Assembly (NCBI GenBank): GCA_023413645.1
Contig: JAEZPN010000045.1
Coordinates: 1 to 5,453 of the forward strand
Direction: 5' to 3'
DNA length: 5,453 bases
Origin: Bacteroidota bacterium
GTDB taxonomy: Bacteria > Bacteroidota > Bacteroidia > Bacteroidales > Rikenellaceae
Each line of letters begins with the position of its first letter. Position 1 is the first letter of the stretch. Below are positions 4,680-5,453 of the stretch, piece after piece. The notes below the pieces were generated by a model, which had not been told where the DNA came from, did no database searches, and saw only the letters and a list, made by a program, of their open reading frames with translations. The position numbers and the translations under genes are program-made.

Positions 4680-5453
4680 AAAGATACTTTATTATAGCAG
4701 TTTTGGCGGTTATGGCGTGCATGACATCGTGCGTTCATAAGGATTTGTGTGAGGATCACCGTTCTCACGCACACCGCTATCATATTGAGATCATTGCCGA
4801 CTATCGTTACGACTGGGAGGAGCACATCTACGATGAGGCTACCGACTGGGAGTATCGTTGGCCCGATGAGTTTACGCTTACATACGATGAGTTGCGTCCT
4901 ACAAAGCCTACTGGTCTTCGTGTTGTGAACTACAATGAGGATGGCACAAACAACAACCTCCACAATATCAAGCCCGATGGTGGTGTTGTAACCTTGTATG
5001 AGGGTCTCAACGACATACTCTTCTACAACAACGATACGGAGTATATCATCTTCTCGCGTTCGGGTACCGATGCTACAACGCGTGCTACAACCCGTACGCT
5101 CACTCGTGCTGAGTATGAGGCAAGTGCATATGCCGTTGAGGGTGAGCGCACTGTGTCGCCTCCCGATATGTTGTTCGCAAACTATGTCGAGGACTATCTT
5201 CCCGAGAAGGTTGTAGACCCCACACCTTTCGAGATTACGCTTCAGCCTTTGGTGTTCACCTATAAGATTCGTTTCGAGTTCGCTGACGGTATCGAGTATG
5301 CTTCTTCAGCTGTAGCATCGTTGAGTGGTATGGCGGCATCTGTTGAGCTTACTACGGGTGAGACCTCTGAGGAGTCTGCAACCATCTTGTTCGACGACTT
5401 GAAGATTGTCTATACCAATGATGCTAAGGATGAGGGCTATATCCGTGCTACTG
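4676..5453 (+). CDS. DUF5119-type surface lipoprotein (3' end outside window)
   Basis: The first 259 codons are present and the gene continues past the right edge. The N-terminus MKRYFIIAVLAVMACMTSC is a lipoprotein signal; the lipidated cysteine is most likely C19 (C15 is possible). It is followed by VHKDLCEDH, a hallmark I associate with DUF5119 lipoproteins of Bacteroidales. Further matches are the acidic, aromatic segment about residues 37-62, MLFANYVEDYLP, LQPLVFTYKIRFEF, and LSGMAASVELTTG with LSGMA at 216-220. A Thr/Arg-rich stretch (TDATTRATTRTLTRAEYE) lies mid-protein. The start ATG overlaps the stop of the preceding gene. Proteins of this family commonly accompany DUF3575 or DUF3868 proteins and fimbrillin-like genes; they are thought to be accessory surface subunits, though biochemical function is not established. 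No frameshift is seen in the visible part. Confidence 0.88.
   Translation, partial: MKRYFIIAVLAVMACMTSCVHKDLCEDHRSHAHRYHIEIIADYRYDWEEHIYDEATDWEYRWPDEFTLTYDELRPTKPTGLRVVNYNEDGTNNNLHNIKPDGGVVTLYEGLNDILFYNNDTEYIIFSRSGTDATTRATTRTLTRAEYEASAYAVEGERTVSPPDMLFANYVEDYLPEKVVDPTPFEITLQPLVFTYKIRFEFADGIEYASSAVASLSGMAASVELTTGETSEESATILFDDLKIVYTNDAKDEGYIRAT

Noticed and set aside
1..5453. CRISPR array, transfer RNA or insertion sequence
   Set aside because: No regularly spaced direct repeats, no tRNA cloverleaf or CCA end, and no transposase-like reading frame or terminal inverted repeats were seen.

Overview
The window looks like part of a Bacteroidales (Bacteroidota) genome of moderate GC content, probably a gut commensal. 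The genus cannot be fixed from this sequence. Three observations support the order: a near-perfect Bacteroidota-type promoter (TTTG, 19-bp spacer, TATCTTTG) at 2427-2457; BACON-like repeats and a DUF3575-type domain in the large plus-strand protein; and a DUF5119-type lipoprotein after it, a pairing typical of Bacteroidales surface (often fimbrial) loci.

Layout. Positions 1-218 are the left edge. They hold no recognisable gene, but a very strong hairpin at 175-210 probably ends transcription just beyond the catalase stop codon. Positions 219-1721 (minus strand) encode a complete 500-aa haem catalase with all catalytic residues. Positions 1722-2708 are a gap of about 990 bp without a recognisable protein gene, but it is not empty. 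It contains a weak catalase promoter, a TAnnTTTG promoter feeding a possible RNA of about 170 nt, two strong plus-strand intrinsic terminators with a 28-codon reading frame between them, and the main operon promoter. That promoter is followed by a leader of about 245 nt that carries a C9 tract, a 13-codon peptide frame with three consecutive prolines, and several inverted repeats.

Positions 2709-4679 (plus) encode a 656-aa exported protein: signal peptide, OmpA-like region, three tandem BACON-like repeats and a C-terminal DUF3575-type predicted outer-membrane barrel. It overlaps by ATGA with a second gene at 4676, a DUF5119-type lipoprotein that runs off the right edge. A strong AAAGGAGGT lies just before that second start, so the two are probably one operon with coupled translation. 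The pair most likely builds or anchors a cell-surface structure, and fimbrillin-like genes would be expected just beyond the window.

The catalase (peroxide defence) and the surface operon are back to back and appear unrelated in function. The most interesting unexplained material is the intergenic block: the candidate small RNA(s) between 1939 and 2238, and the leader of the surface operon.
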